Shown: piece after piece, positions 15,490 to 23,092 of the stretch
How positions within the stretch are numbered: position 1 is the stretch's first letter
How the letters are laid out: every line of letters begins with the position of its first letter
DNA from: Oscillospiraceae bacterium
Lineage (GTDB): Bacteria; Bacillota; Clostridia; Oscillospirales; Ruminococcaceae
Assembly (NCBI GenBank): GCA_016296505.1
Contig: JAEDJD010000025.1
Location: 1-28,679, forward strand
Direction: 5' to 3'
DNA: 28,679 bases
The notes under the pieces: model-generated
What the model was told of the DNA's origin: nothing
Databases searched by the model: none
The model's input: the letters and a program-made list of their open reading frames with translations, nothing else
Made by a program: the position numbers and the translations under genes

Positions 15490-16719
15490 TTATTTTGGTT
15501 TTTTTGCGTTTGCGAGCATTAGTTTCACACGGTTTTCCTGATTCACGCGCGTTGCACCCGGATCGTAGTCTATTGCAGTAATATTCGCTTCCGGATATGC
15601 GTTTTTGATGACGCGCATCATGCCCTTTGCAACAATATGATTCGGCAGACAGCCAAATGGCTGCGTACAGATGATATTCTCTGTACCGGATTCTACAAGC
15701 GCTGCCATTTCCGCCGTTATCAACCAGCCCTCGCCCATGCTCACACCCTGATTGATATACTGATCGGCGCGCGCACGCAGATGCTCAAAGTCATGCGGCG
15801 GATCAAATACGCCATGCTTTTTGACAGCGTTTATCTGTTGCTTCTGCATCGCATAGATTGCCTTGTAGCCAATACCGTTATACAGCACATTTTTATCAAA
15901 AAAGTGATAGAGCTTACCGTCTACGGCAGTGCTGATTGCGCAATACATAACAAATTCCAACAATGACGGAATCACCGGTTCACAATCTTCCGAGAGCAGA
16001 TAATCCTCCAGATGATTATTGGCAAGCGGCGAATATTTAACATAAATCTCACCGACGATACCTACGCGAACCTTGTTGCGCGCGGTCCGCGGGATTGCAG
16101 CAAAATCATCGAGAATACGTTTATAAAAAGCTTTTGTATGCAGAAAATCTCTTGACTGGAATGCCTTTTCCAATTTTTTCTGCCATTTTTTCAGCACCTT
16201 GTCCGTTGTGCCCTTTTTCAGCTCATATGGACGACACTGGTTTGCGACAAGCATCAGCAGATCGCCGTACAGAACCGCATACAGGAATTTCAGAAAGATC
16301 ATCGGCGTCAGCTGCCAGCCGGATTTCGGCTCCTTTTCCAATCCTGAAAAATTCAGCGATATCACCGGCACTTGCGGAAACTGCTCATTCATTGCCTTGC
16401 GCAGGAGGTGAATATAATTAGACGCCCGACAGCCGCCGCCTGTCTGGGTAATCAGCAGCGCAGTACGATCAGGATTGTAGCGTCCCGATTTCAGCGCTTC
16501 CATAAACTGTCCGATCACAAGCAGCGCCGGATAACAGGTATCATTGTGCACATTTTTGAGTCCCTCATCCACGACCTCACGACTGGCAGTTTGCAGCAGT
16601 TCACAGTGATAGCCATAATACTTGAGAACACTAATGAGCAGTTGAAAATGTACCGGCAGCATATCCGGCACGAGAATGGTATGCGTTTGTTTCATTGCAG
16701 GTGTAAACCGGGCTGACAT
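15490..16719 (-). CDS. 2-hydroxyacyl-CoA dehydratase / activase-related family protein (stand-alone C-terminal type)
   Basis: 409 residues. It matches the C-terminal part of the large clostridial fusion proteins that join BadF/HgdC-type ATPase domains to a 2-hydroxyglutaryl-CoA dehydratase-like domain. Conserved-looking blocks are 'NDTCYPALLVIGQFMEAL', 'TQTGGGCRASNYI', 'QPFGCLPNHIVAKGM' and the end 'DYDPGATRVNQENRVKLML'. The Cys residues in these blocks could ligate a [4Fe-4S] cluster. The true substrate of this subgroup is not known to me, so the dehydratase name is only a family label. The ATPase activase part is absent here. The frame extends to 16950, but the ATG at 16719 has GGAGG 7 bases upstream. 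It is the third gene of a four-gene operon. Confidence 0.8.
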   Translation of the reverse strand: MSARFTPAMKQTHTILVPDMLPVHFQLLISVLKYYGYHCELLQTASREVVDEGLKNVHNDTCYPALLVIGQFMEALKSGRYNPDRTALLITQTGGGCRASNYIHLLRKAMNEQFPQVPVISLNFSGLEKEPKSGWQLTPMIFLKFLYAVLYGDLLMLVANQCRPYELKKGTTDKVLKKWQKKLEKAFQSRDFLHTKAFYKRILDDFAAIPRTARNKVRVGIVGEIYVKYSPLANNHLEDYLLSEDCEPVIPSLLEFVMYCAISTAVDGKLYHFFDKNVLYNGIGYKAIYAMQKQQINAVKKHGVFDPPHDFEHLRARADQYINQGVSMGEGWLITAEMAALVESGTENIICTQPFGCLPNHIVAKGMMRVIKNAYPEANITAIDYDPGATRVNQENRVKLMLANAKKPK

Positions 16720-16762
16720 GACAAAACCTCCATAAACGACGCGCCTCAACTCTGATATCGAA

Positions 16763-17290
16763 TCAAAAGCAGATCTGATAGGGAAAACCGATCGCTTCCA
16801 GATATTCCGGAAGTGTTGTATTGACTGGAAAAGGGCGCTGCTCCAGCTTGCCATCCTTTCTGCGGACAAGCGCGCAAAGCTGCCCAATCTGAATCTGTTC
16901 CACCTTGCAAAACTCCTCAAAACTGGAACAAAACGCCTCAAACAAATCACTCTGCGGACTCCGCAGCGTACAAATCTCCTGCCATTGCGACGTCCAGAAA
17001 CTTTGCTTCCGAGTACGCTTTAGAATCGGCGTATCAAAATGCACCTCTTCTATCCGGCAAAATCCACTCACGACCATTTCCGTACCATCGCGTTCATATC
17101 TGCCGGACTGCGCATCCAGACGCGCATAACTTTTCATCATATTGACATAGGTTTCTGCGATTTCGCGACCCTGCTGAAAATGAATGCTTTGCAGATTGAT
17201 CTGCTTACTGGTATGCGCGTCGGCGTCCTGACGAAGCGACGCTGCAAATCTGCACGACGCCTGCGATTTATTTGCAAACTGCGAATCCAT
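16763..17290 (-). CDS. Unknown protein, tandem paralogue B
   Basis: 175 residues with no signal peptide or membrane span. I do not recognise the family. It is clearly related to the preceding gene: both have 'SGFC' mid-protein, a block of 'LFEAFxSSFxxxCKxExI' form, 'GKL' followed by a 'P(V)' strand, and the same last residues 'GFPYQICF' / 'GFPYQIEF'. The N-terminal third is helical and differs more. The ATG at 17290 has GGAG 8 bases upstream; the open frame to 17458 overlaps the previous gene and is not used. The gap to paralogue A is 14 bases, and 43 bases follow before the dehydratase-family gene. One copy may be an altered partner of the other, for example in a heterodimer (inference). Confidence 0.75.
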   Translation of the reverse strand: MDSQFANKSQASCRFAASLRQDADAHTSKQINLQSIHFQQGREIAETYVNMMKSYARLDAQSGRYERDGTEMVVSGFCRIEEVHFDTPILKRTRKQSFWTSQWQEICTLRSPQSDLFEAFCSSFEEFCKVEQIQIGQLCALVRRKDGKLEQRPFPVNTTLPEYLEAIGFPYQICF

Positions 17291-17304
17291 TTCTATCGCT
17301 CCTT

Positions 17305-17796
17305 TCAGAATTCGATCTGATACGGAAAACCAAACGCTTCGATTCTCTCTTTTTTCGGCCGTCGCAACGTGACAGGCAGCGTATGATAGCAAAGCTTCCC
17401 TTCCTGATCGCGAATCTGCGCCTGAAACGGATGGCAGATAATATGTTCCTCTTTGCAAAGCTGCTTAAATGACGACATAAACGCCTCAAATAGTTCGTTG
17501 TCAGGATTCTGAGAAATGATTTCCTGTTTATGACGCATAAACCGTCTTTTTTTCTCACTGACTGTAAACGGCTCATCAAAATCTTTGGCATTGAGGATGC
17601 AGAAGCCGCTGATCAGCGCATGGCGTTCCACTCGCTGATAGTCTCCGCTGCGCGCAGCAATACGCGCCTGTTCTTCTATCTGATCAATATACTTCGCCGC
17701 AAGATTGCGAGCCTGATGATAGCGCCGACTGCGAAAATCGGTCTCCATATCATCGTGGATTTTCACTTCAGCTCTAAGCTGATCTATAAATCGCAT
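17305..17796 (-). CDS. Unknown protein, tandem paralogue A
   Basis: 163 residues and the first gene of the four-gene operon. The N-terminus (about 1-50) is charged and probably helical ('MRFIDQLRAEVKIHDDMETD', then 'ARNLAAKYIDQIEEQARIAA'). The C-terminal half shares 'NELFEAFMSSFKQLCKEEHI' with paralogue B and ends GFPYQIEF. There is no signal peptide or membrane span, so it should be cytoplasmic. An AAGGAT ribosome site lies 7 bases upstream of the ATG. It could be a subunit or chaperone for the dehydratase-like protein encoded downstream, but only position suggests this. Confidence 0.75.
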   Translation of the reverse strand: MRFIDQLRAEVKIHDDMETDFRSRRYHQARNLAAKYIDQIEEQARIAARSGDYQRVERHALISGFCILNAKDFDEPFTVSEKKRRFMRHKQEIISQNPDNELFEAFMSSFKQLCKEEHIICHPFQAQIRDQEGKLCYHTLPVTLRRPKKERIEAFGFPYQIEF

Positions 17797-17844
17797 TTAT
17801 ATCATCCTTTTTCTGATTGTCTACTTTCTTTTTCTCGTTCTAGC

Positions 17845-17860
17845 TGTTGATCTGTCAACA
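17845..17860. promoter_or_regulatory. Inverted repeat, possible operator
   Basis: TGTTGATCTGTCAACA, 6-bp arms around 4 bases, about 15-30 bases downstream of the -10 of the four-gene operon and before its ribosome site. The position fits repressor binding in the transcribed leader. Confidence 0.4.
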
Positions 17861-17874
17861 ACTTACCAATTTAT

Positions 17875-17903
17875 ATTATAACACAAAACATTGGAAATTT
17901 CAA
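17875..17903 (-). promoter_or_regulatory. Sigma-A type promoter of the four-gene operon
   Basis: TTGAAA, 17 bases, TATAAT with TGT before the -10; leader of about 70 bases to the ATG at 17796. Confidence 0.88.
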
Positions 17904-17931
17904 TGGGAAAAGCGGAAAATCTCCAATATAA

Positions 17932-17967
17932 AAATACGGAAACGGCTTATGAACCGTTTCCGTATTT
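17932..17967 (-). terminator. Terminator of the GH9 cellulase gene
   Basis: Perfect 13-bp stem AATACGGAAACGG / CCGTTTCCGTATT with an 8-base loop, followed on the minus strand by TTTTTATATT. It isolates the cellulase gene from the operon promoter at 17875-17903. Confidence 0.9.
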
Positions 17968-17998
17968 GCTCTAAGATTTGCTATTGAAATTCCAGAAA

Positions 17999-20431
17999 TC
18001 AGAGTGGCTTACCCATCTGTTCCTCTGTGACCAGCTTTGCAATCAGCATCAGAATCCGAACCGTATCCTCACCACTCAGACCTGTTTTTCCGTCACAGTC
18101 GGCGTTTTTCTTACCGGTTGTCGTAATTTTCGCTGTTGTATCCTCAGCAAGGAAGCGAGCAAGCAGAACAGCGTCGGAAACATCCACTTCATCGTCACAG
18201 TTCGTATCACCGTAGCGAAATGAGTTGTCTCCGCCACTGGTTACGCCCGGATCGGTATCTTGGCTCACGGTTGTTGTCGTTGTATCTTTAGAAGTTGTCT
18301 GAGTCGTTTGTGAAGTGGAGGTAGTGGTTATGGTGCTGACCGACGGCTCTGTGCTTACGCCCAAATCTGCGCGGCAATTACCCGTTGTACCATCCGGCTC
18401 CTCGCCCCAGACCAATGCGCCATTGACATACATTGTAAAATGCGCATTCAAAGAATCTGCCTTTTTCAGGTCGGTTGCCGTTTCCACGCCTTCGTATGAC
18501 CAGTCGTTCGAAGCGTCCCATGCACCAGATGTCGGCTGACCATCAACGGCGTCTGGAACTGATACGCGGAACTGTACCTCGTCGCGGTGTTCAGACTGAC
18601 CCGTTGGCTGAATCGCTCTGCCATCCTCAAACTTGATCGAAGCGTAGTAGATATTGTCCTTATACTGAACAGGACCGCTTACGGTTGCATAGCCCTGTTC
18701 GCCGGCACCGTACTGCTGCGATTTACCCTCGACCTTAATATCACTGACGGAGAGACCCTTTTCAAGCACCTCAGAGACATCAAAGAAATAACGAACCTCG
18801 ATATCCTTCTGAACTCTTGCCGGCCATGCGGTGTGGTTCATTGCCCACATTTTGATTTCGGTATAGCTGAAGCCAGAACCGTTCAGAACTGCTGCGACTT
18901 CCCATTCCGCCCACTTCGGCTCTTCATCAACCGGAAAATCTGCCAATGGTGTGCCGCCGTTTTCGTCAATCATCGCGCAGAGAACTGCCGTATAGCCTGC
19001 GTTATAGTCAACTGCAACCTCGGTATACTCATAGTTCGCGACGCCGATCTGCGTCATATCGTAATTACCGGAGCTGTCCGGACCGCCGATCAATGCGCCA
19101 TACAGCGTATGTGCATATTCAGTCTGCCATCCCTCGTCACCGCCGGACTCCTTACCCAGCTCATTCCAATGGTCATCGTGGATACCAGACGCGGTTCTAT
19201 GGTGAACAGCCTTCGGATTTTTCTCGCCCATGCCGAGCACATAGCAAAGATCAAGCGCATTATCACCGAAGCAGTAGTTTACCTGACTGTCAGCCCATGC
19301 ATTATACTTGCTTGTCTTTGCAGCGTCATCCTTGAAAATGGTATCGCAAGCGAGTTTTGTCAGCCATGCGGTATTGCAGGCATGGCGCAGACAGCCCCAG
19401 TTCGTCAGATGCGAAAGGCCATCCGGTGTAATTCTGCCCTCGAACGGCTTAATATCGCTGTCCTTGGTGTTCATCCAGTAGCGGATATGCTTGTCAATAT
19501 GGCTCACCCATTCATCCTTACCAGTGAGTTGTGCGTAAAGCAAAGCCGCAGCCTGTGTGGTATCATCCCAAGCAAGTCCCCATGTATACTTCCAATCTGT
19601 TGACTGGTTCTCCTGTGGGAAATTCGGAACATAGTCACTCTCAATTTTCTTCAAATAGCTTTCGTCGCCGGTTGCCTTATAAAGCCAGCAAGCAGCATAC
19701 ATACAGTCATCGAGCCATGTCGAAGTATTGTACATACCAGACATTCCACCGATATCCTTTGCGCTGCGGATCTTATCCGCGCCTTCAAAGAGATCCTTAG
19801 CGTGCTTGAGGTAATTCTCATCGCCCCAGATCATGTAGCCCTGTGCCAGTGCCGCAGCGGAAAGCGCTGCAACTGTGGAGTTCTTGACCGTATCATAATC
19901 ACGTTCCCAGTTACCCATTTTGAGATAATGCTTACGCAGATAAACCTCGGCGCTGCACCATGTATTATGATCCATACCGGTATCACCGATCGTACCGATC
20001 ATTTCGCCGCCGCCGAGATCACATCCAAGAACATAGTCCATTGCGAACTTCATATTATTCTTGTAAAGCTCATCCAGCCCAGCCTTTTTGATCGCGTCCT
20101 CATATTCCAGATAGCCCCATGCAAGCAGAGAAACGGAATACGCATTGGTCAGCGTAAACTTGAAGTGGTCGCCGGCGTCATACCAGCCGCCCGGAACTTT
20201 ATCGGTATCCTTGCCGGACTCATCGACCATAGAATTATCGCGCCACGGAACACTGTTCCACTCAGGCAGGACGCCCGACTGCTGTACCTCATAGAAAAAC
20301 ATGGATTTCTGCAATGCTTCCGCATAATTATATTTAGAAGCAGCGGATACAGGAGCGGCACTAAAAGACGGTACTGCCGTCGCTGTCATTACTGCCGCAG
20401 CAATCATTGCGGCAACCTTTTTGGATTTCAT
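17999..20431 (-). CDS. Cellulosomal GH9 endoglucanase with CBM3c and dockerin
   Basis: 810 residues. Signal peptide about 1-31 ending 'APVSAAS', so it is secreted. GH9 domain about 33-497: WYDAGDH (83-89) has the two Asp residues that activate water, VHHRTASG (409-416) the conserved His/Arg, and YTEVAVDYNAGY (469-480) the acid Glu at 471. CBM3c about 504-680 ('KWAEWEVAAVLNGSGFSYTE'), a module that usually feeds a cellulose chain into the GH9 cleft and gives processive endoglucanase action. A Thr-rich linker (about 693-733) leads to a dockerin (739-805) with two 12-residue calcium loops starting at Asp742 and Asp778. All key residues are present. It should hydrolyse beta-1,4-glucan while docked on a scaffoldin. 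AGGGGG lies 8 bases before the ATG; the gene is monocistronic. Confidence 0.96.
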   Translation of the reverse strand: MKSKKVAAMIAAAVMTATAVPSFSAAPVSAASKYNYAEALQKSMFFYEVQQSGVLPEWNSVPWRDNSMVDESGKDTDKVPGGWYDAGDHFKFTLTNAYSVSLLAWGYLEYEDAIKKAGLDELYKNNMKFAMDYVLGCDLGGGEMIGTIGDTGMDHNTWCSAEVYLRKHYLKMGNWERDYDTVKNSTVAALSAAALAQGYMIWGDENYLKHAKDLFEGADKIRSAKDIGGMSGMYNTSTWLDDCMYAACWLYKATGDESYLKKIESDYVPNFPQENQSTDWKYTWGLAWDDTTQAAALLYAQLTGKDEWVSHIDKHIRYWMNTKDSDIKPFEGRITPDGLSHLTNWGCLRHACNTAWLTKLACDTIFKDDAAKTSKYNAWADSQVNYCFGDNALDLCYVLGMGEKNPKAVHHRTASGIHDDHWNELGKESGGDEGWQTEYAHTLYGALIGGPDSSGNYDMTQIGVANYEYTEVAVDYNAGYTAVLCAMIDENGGTPLADFPVDEEPKWAEWEVAAVLNGSGFSYTEIKMWAMNHTAWPARVQKDIEVRYFFDVSEVLEKGLSVSDIKVEGKSQQYGAGEQGYATVSGPVQYKDNIYYASIKFEDGRAIQPTGQSEHRDEVQFRVSVPDAVDGQPTSGAWDASNDWSYEGVETATDLKKADSLNAHFTMYVNGALVWGEEPDGTTGNCRADLGVSTEPSVSTITTTSTSQTTQTTSKDTTTTTVSQDTDPGVTSGGDNSFRYGDTNCDDEVDVSDAVLLARFLAEDTTAKITTTGKKNADCDGKTGLSGEDTVRILMLIAKLVTEEQMGKPL

Positions 20432-20496
20432 ATGAAATGCCCCCTCTCAAAAATTGCGGTTTATATGCACCCCGCAGTACATACTCAACCATTTAT

Positions 20497-20526
20497 ATCA
20501 TAGCACATTTCACATAATTTTGTCAA
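20497..20526 (-). promoter_or_regulatory. Sigma-A type promoter of the GH9 cellulase gene
   Basis: TTGACA, 18 bases, TATGAT; leader of about 60 bases. Confidence 0.8.
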
Positions 20527-20549
20527 GAGCATCCTCAAAAATTCAATCA

Positions 20550-20578
20550 AAAAACGCCCTCCGTTTTCCGGAAGGCGC
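20550..20578 (-). terminator. Terminator of yajC
   Basis: A 10-bp stem GCGCCTTCCG / CGGAGGGCGT (two wobble pairs) with a GAAAA loop and a run of T on the minus strand, 7 bases past the stop. Confidence 0.85.
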
Positions 20579-20584
20579 TTGGAA

Positions 20585-21085
20585 TTAGTTATCTGATTTT
20601 TTCTTTTTTGTGTCATTATTTGCGGCGGCTGTCGCAATGCCGTTCATCCGAGCAGCCTTGCGCTCTTTATCAGCCTGTTTCTTCGCTTCGATCTGCGTAA
20701 TATTCTCATGAATTGCCCACTTCTTAATGCGGATACGGTTACGCTCTGCACCGGTCTCAAGAACAACAGTTTCATCCTCAACTTTGAGCACAATACCAAC
20801 AATGCCGCCGGCGGTGCATACTTCATCACCAATTTTGACTGCTTCACGCATTGCCTGCGCTTCTTTTTCGCGCTTCTGCTGCGGACGAATCATAATCAGA
20901 TAGAGCAGAACCAATGCCGCGGCAAGCGGCACAAGCTGGAGCAGCATTGCGCCTGTTGTCATCTCAACTGGCGGCGCAGCGTTCGTTGCGGCAGCTTCAC
21001 CCTCTGCAAATGCACAAACGGAATAAGTCAGACAAGCAGCAGCGGCAGTACACAGGCACGCTGCGATTTTGAATTTCAGTTTCAT
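20585..21085 (-). CDS. yajC: Sec translocase accessory subunit YajC
   Basis: 166 residues. YajC is a small membrane partner of SecDF. The hallmark 'YLIMIRPQQKREKEAQ' follows a membrane span at about 47-66, and the soluble part has the usual 'IGDEVCTAGGIVGIV' and 'VLETGAERNRIRIKKWAI'. It is longer than a typical YajC of about 90-110 residues. There is a signal-peptide-like front (1-27, 'CTAAAACLTYSVCAFA') with an Ala/Pro-rich spacer, and a charged Lys-rich end. The start at 21085 has AAGGGG 7 bases upstream. It has its own promoter downstream of the DUF4364 gene; I see no terminator between them, so some read-through from aroC is possible. Confidence 0.93.
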   Translation of the reverse strand: MKLKFKIAACLCTAAAACLTYSVCAFAEGEAAATNAAPPVEMTTGAMLLQLVPLAAALVLLYLIMIRPQQKREKEAQAMREAVKIGDEVCTAGGIVGIVLKVEDETVVLETGAERNRIRIKKWAIHENITQIEAKKQADKERKAARMNGIATAAANNDTKKKKSDN

Positions 21086-21118
21086 TGAGAAACCCCTTTC
21101 ATCATAGTATCATCTATT

Positions 21119-21147
21119 ATTATATCATACATCGAACTATTTGGCAA
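21119..21147 (-). promoter_or_regulatory. Sigma-A type promoter of yajC
   Basis: TTGCCA, 17 bases, TATAAT, in the 69-base gap between the DUF4364 gene and yajC. Confidence 0.75.
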
Positions 21148-21154
21148 GTCATTT

Positions 21155-21832
21155 TCAGTTATCTGTCAAATCAAACGGTTCTTCCTCGTTTGTCATTGCC
21201 AAATCAATAATTCTGCCAAAAAAACGTGCTGGATTCCGTAAGATACGCTCGCCAAGTTCCTCTGCCACCTCGCGAGAAGGCGTGGAGATCCGCAAAAAAA
21301 ACATTTCCTCGCCATGATCCAGACAACAAAGACAAAGTTTGCAGTCTTTATCATCCGGCTCATATGTAATTTTCAGATCCCGCAATGCTTTTTGTCTTGT
21401 GACGCTGCGCAATGCCGCCAGATGCACCTGATCGCGGAAAATTTTCGGAACCATCAATCGAAGATTCTTCGCGTTTGTTCTGCCAGATTCTGTCAATACA
21501 ATGATTTCAGTATCATGCTCAGTAATTCGCTCTACTGCTTTGGATTCCAGCAGCGAGCCAAGCGCGTGATGATACAGAAAATTATTCAGAATATTACCGC
21601 CTACCATGATATCAAACAGCCAAGGCTCAGGCAGTCTGCCGTCAAAACGCATCAAAACATCGCTTATAATGATGCAGAATTCCCAATCCTCTAACTGTGA
21701 CAACTTCGGCGGCGAAATTGGTCTCTGCAGTTGAATATGCGACGCCGGTTCCGGTTCCATATCCGGAAAAAATGTGATTTGCCCAGGCAGAGCATATTGC
21801 TGCGAATCATCCTGCCGAATCTCCTTTTCCAT
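21155..21832 (-). CDS. DUF4364-family protein
   Basis: 225 residues, soluble, no signal peptide. It resembles DUF4364 proteins of Firmicutes, whose N-terminal part looks like a winged helix: here 'FDIMVGGNILNNFLYHHALGSLLESKAVERI', then 'VLTESGRTNAKNLRLMVP'. DNA binding is possible but unproven. The C-terminal part is a mixed domain with 'CKLCLCCLDHGEEMFFLRIS'. The first roughly 45 residues (Gln/Pro-rich) look disordered. The frame is open to 21907, but the ATG at 21832 has GGAGG 8 bases upstream. It starts 31 bases after aroC, so the two form an operon. Confidence 0.75.
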   Translation of the reverse strand: MEKEIRQDDSQQYALPGQITFFPDMEPEPASHIQLQRPISPPKLSQLEDWEFCIIISDVLMRFDGRLPEPWLFDIMVGGNILNNFLYHHALGSLLESKAVERITEHDTEIIVLTESGRTNAKNLRLMVPKIFRDQVHLAALRSVTRQKALRDLKITYEPDDKDCKLCLCCLDHGEEMFFLRISTPSREVAEELGERILRNPARFFGRIIDLAMTNEEEPFDLTDN

Positions 21833-21863
21833 TCGTCGCACCTCCCCGTCATGATCAATCTCA

Positions 21864-22970
21864 TCAAATGAAATTCGGATAGTCCAACATATGAGAAACA
21901 AGTGCAATCGACATCGCCGCTTCGATGCTCGGAACAGCCTCCGGCACCAGACAAGGATGCGGAACCTCCGCGCCCTGCAGCACCTCGTTTGTCATTGCGG
22001 AATAATCCACCGTTGCCTGCGGCTTTCCGATAGACGCAGTCGGCTTGATCGCTACACTGAAACAAATCGGCATACCGGAAGATATACCGCCCAGAATACC
22101 GCCATGATGATTCGACTGCGTTTTGACATGGCCGTGCTCGTCCACATAAAATGGATCGCTGCATTGGCTGCCTGTCATTTTTGCCATCTGGAAACCGTCG
22201 CCGAATTCCAGACCGCGAACACCCGGAATGCCAAATACTAGCTGCGAGATTGAATTCTCAAGGCCCTCAAAGATCGGAGAGCCAATTCCGGCAGGTACAT
22301 TGACTGCATAGCAGCTCACAGTACCGCCGAGTGTTTCGCCTCCGGCTGCCGCATTCTGAATATCAGCAAGCATCTTCTTTCCCTGCGTTGGATTACTCAC
22401 AGGAAATTTACGGTGACGAATCGAAAGAAGCGCTTCCTTCGTCACATTCGTCGCAGAAAGCGGCTTATCCTTAATATTGTGAATGGATGTAATCTGCGCA
22501 CCAACATATATGCCGCGGCGTTCAAGCATTTGCTGACACACCGCACCAGCAAAGCAAAGCGGAATCGTCATTCTTTCAGAAAGATGTCCTCCGCTGCGAA
22601 CATCGGCAAATCCGCGGTAACGCATTGCGCCGGTGTAATCCGCATGACCTGGACGCGCCAGCCGCGAAAGCGACTGATAATCCACCTGCTGCATTCCGCG
22701 TGGATTATTCAAGAAGGCGCAGAGTGGTGAGCCTGTTGTCCGGTTATCGATCAGACCAGACAGCACCTGCGGAAAATCCAGTTGATCTCGCTGATGCGCA
22801 GGATCATCCGGCAGAAATACTGAACGTGTTCTGCGCGTCATAAAACGTGCTAATTCGTCAATATCAACATACTCTCCGGGTGGAATATTATCCAGCACGA
22901 CGCCGATTGCAGGACCTTCCGCTTCGCCAAATAAAGAAATGCTAATACGATGATTCCATATTGATGCCAT
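21864..22970 (-). CDS. aroC: Chorismate synthase
   Basis: 368 residues. It turns 5-enolpyruvylshikimate 3-phosphate into chorismate, the last common step of aromatic amino acid synthesis; it needs reduced FMN. Family blocks are present in order: 'SLFGEAEGPAIGVVLDNIPPG', 'RPGHADYTGAMRYRGFADVRSGG' (split here by the family's GHADY and DxRxGG motifs), 'GIPGVRGLEFGDGF', 'NHHGGILGGISSGMP' and 'RHRKFPVSNPTQ'. The end of the protein has 'HPCLVPEAVPSIEAAMSIAL', close to the usual RHDPCIxPRAVPVxEAM. The ATG at 22970 has GGAGG 5 bases upstream; the open frame to 23066 is not used because the promoter lies inside it. No other aro gene is in the window. Confidence 0.96.
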   Translation of the reverse strand: MASIWNHRISISLFGEAEGPAIGVVLDNIPPGEYVDIDELARFMTRRTRSVFLPDDPAHQRDQLDFPQVLSGLIDNRTTGSPLCAFLNNPRGMQQVDYQSLSRLARPGHADYTGAMRYRGFADVRSGGHLSERMTIPLCFAGAVCQQMLERRGIYVGAQITSIHNIKDKPLSATNVTKEALLSIRHRKFPVSNPTQGKKMLADIQNAAAGGETLGGTVSCYAVNVPAGIGSPIFEGLENSISQLVFGIPGVRGLEFGDGFQMAKMTGSQCSDPFYVDEHGHVKTQSNHHGGILGGISSGMPICFSVAIKPTASIGKPQATVDYSAMTNEVLQGAEVPHPCLVPEAVPSIEAAMSIALVSHMLDYPNFI

Positions 22971-22998
22971 ATGTGCCTCCGTACAATTTTCTCTTTCT

Positions 22999-23027
22999 AT
23001 TATACCACAGCACTGACAAAAACACAA
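22999..23027 (-). promoter_or_regulatory. Promoter of aroC-DUF4364
   Basis: TTGTGT, 17 bases, TATAAT with TGG before the -10 (extended -10 compensates for the weak -35). Confidence 0.7.
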
Positions 23028-23051
23028 GCTTTTTTTGTCGTTCGCACAGAA

Positions 23052-23082
23052 AAAACGGAGAAGCATTCAGCATCTCCGTTTT
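23052..23082 (-). terminator. Terminator of the ScaE-like gene
   Basis: A 10-bp stem AAAACGGAGA / TCTCCGTTTT with an 11-base loop and TTTTTTCTG on the minus strand, 10 bases past the stop. Confidence 0.88.
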
Positions 23083-23092
23083 GCTTGATAGA

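Noticed and set aside
18587..19603. 338-residue plus-strand open frame
   Set aside because: It is antisense to the GH9 cellulase, whose motifs and dockerin are unmistakable.
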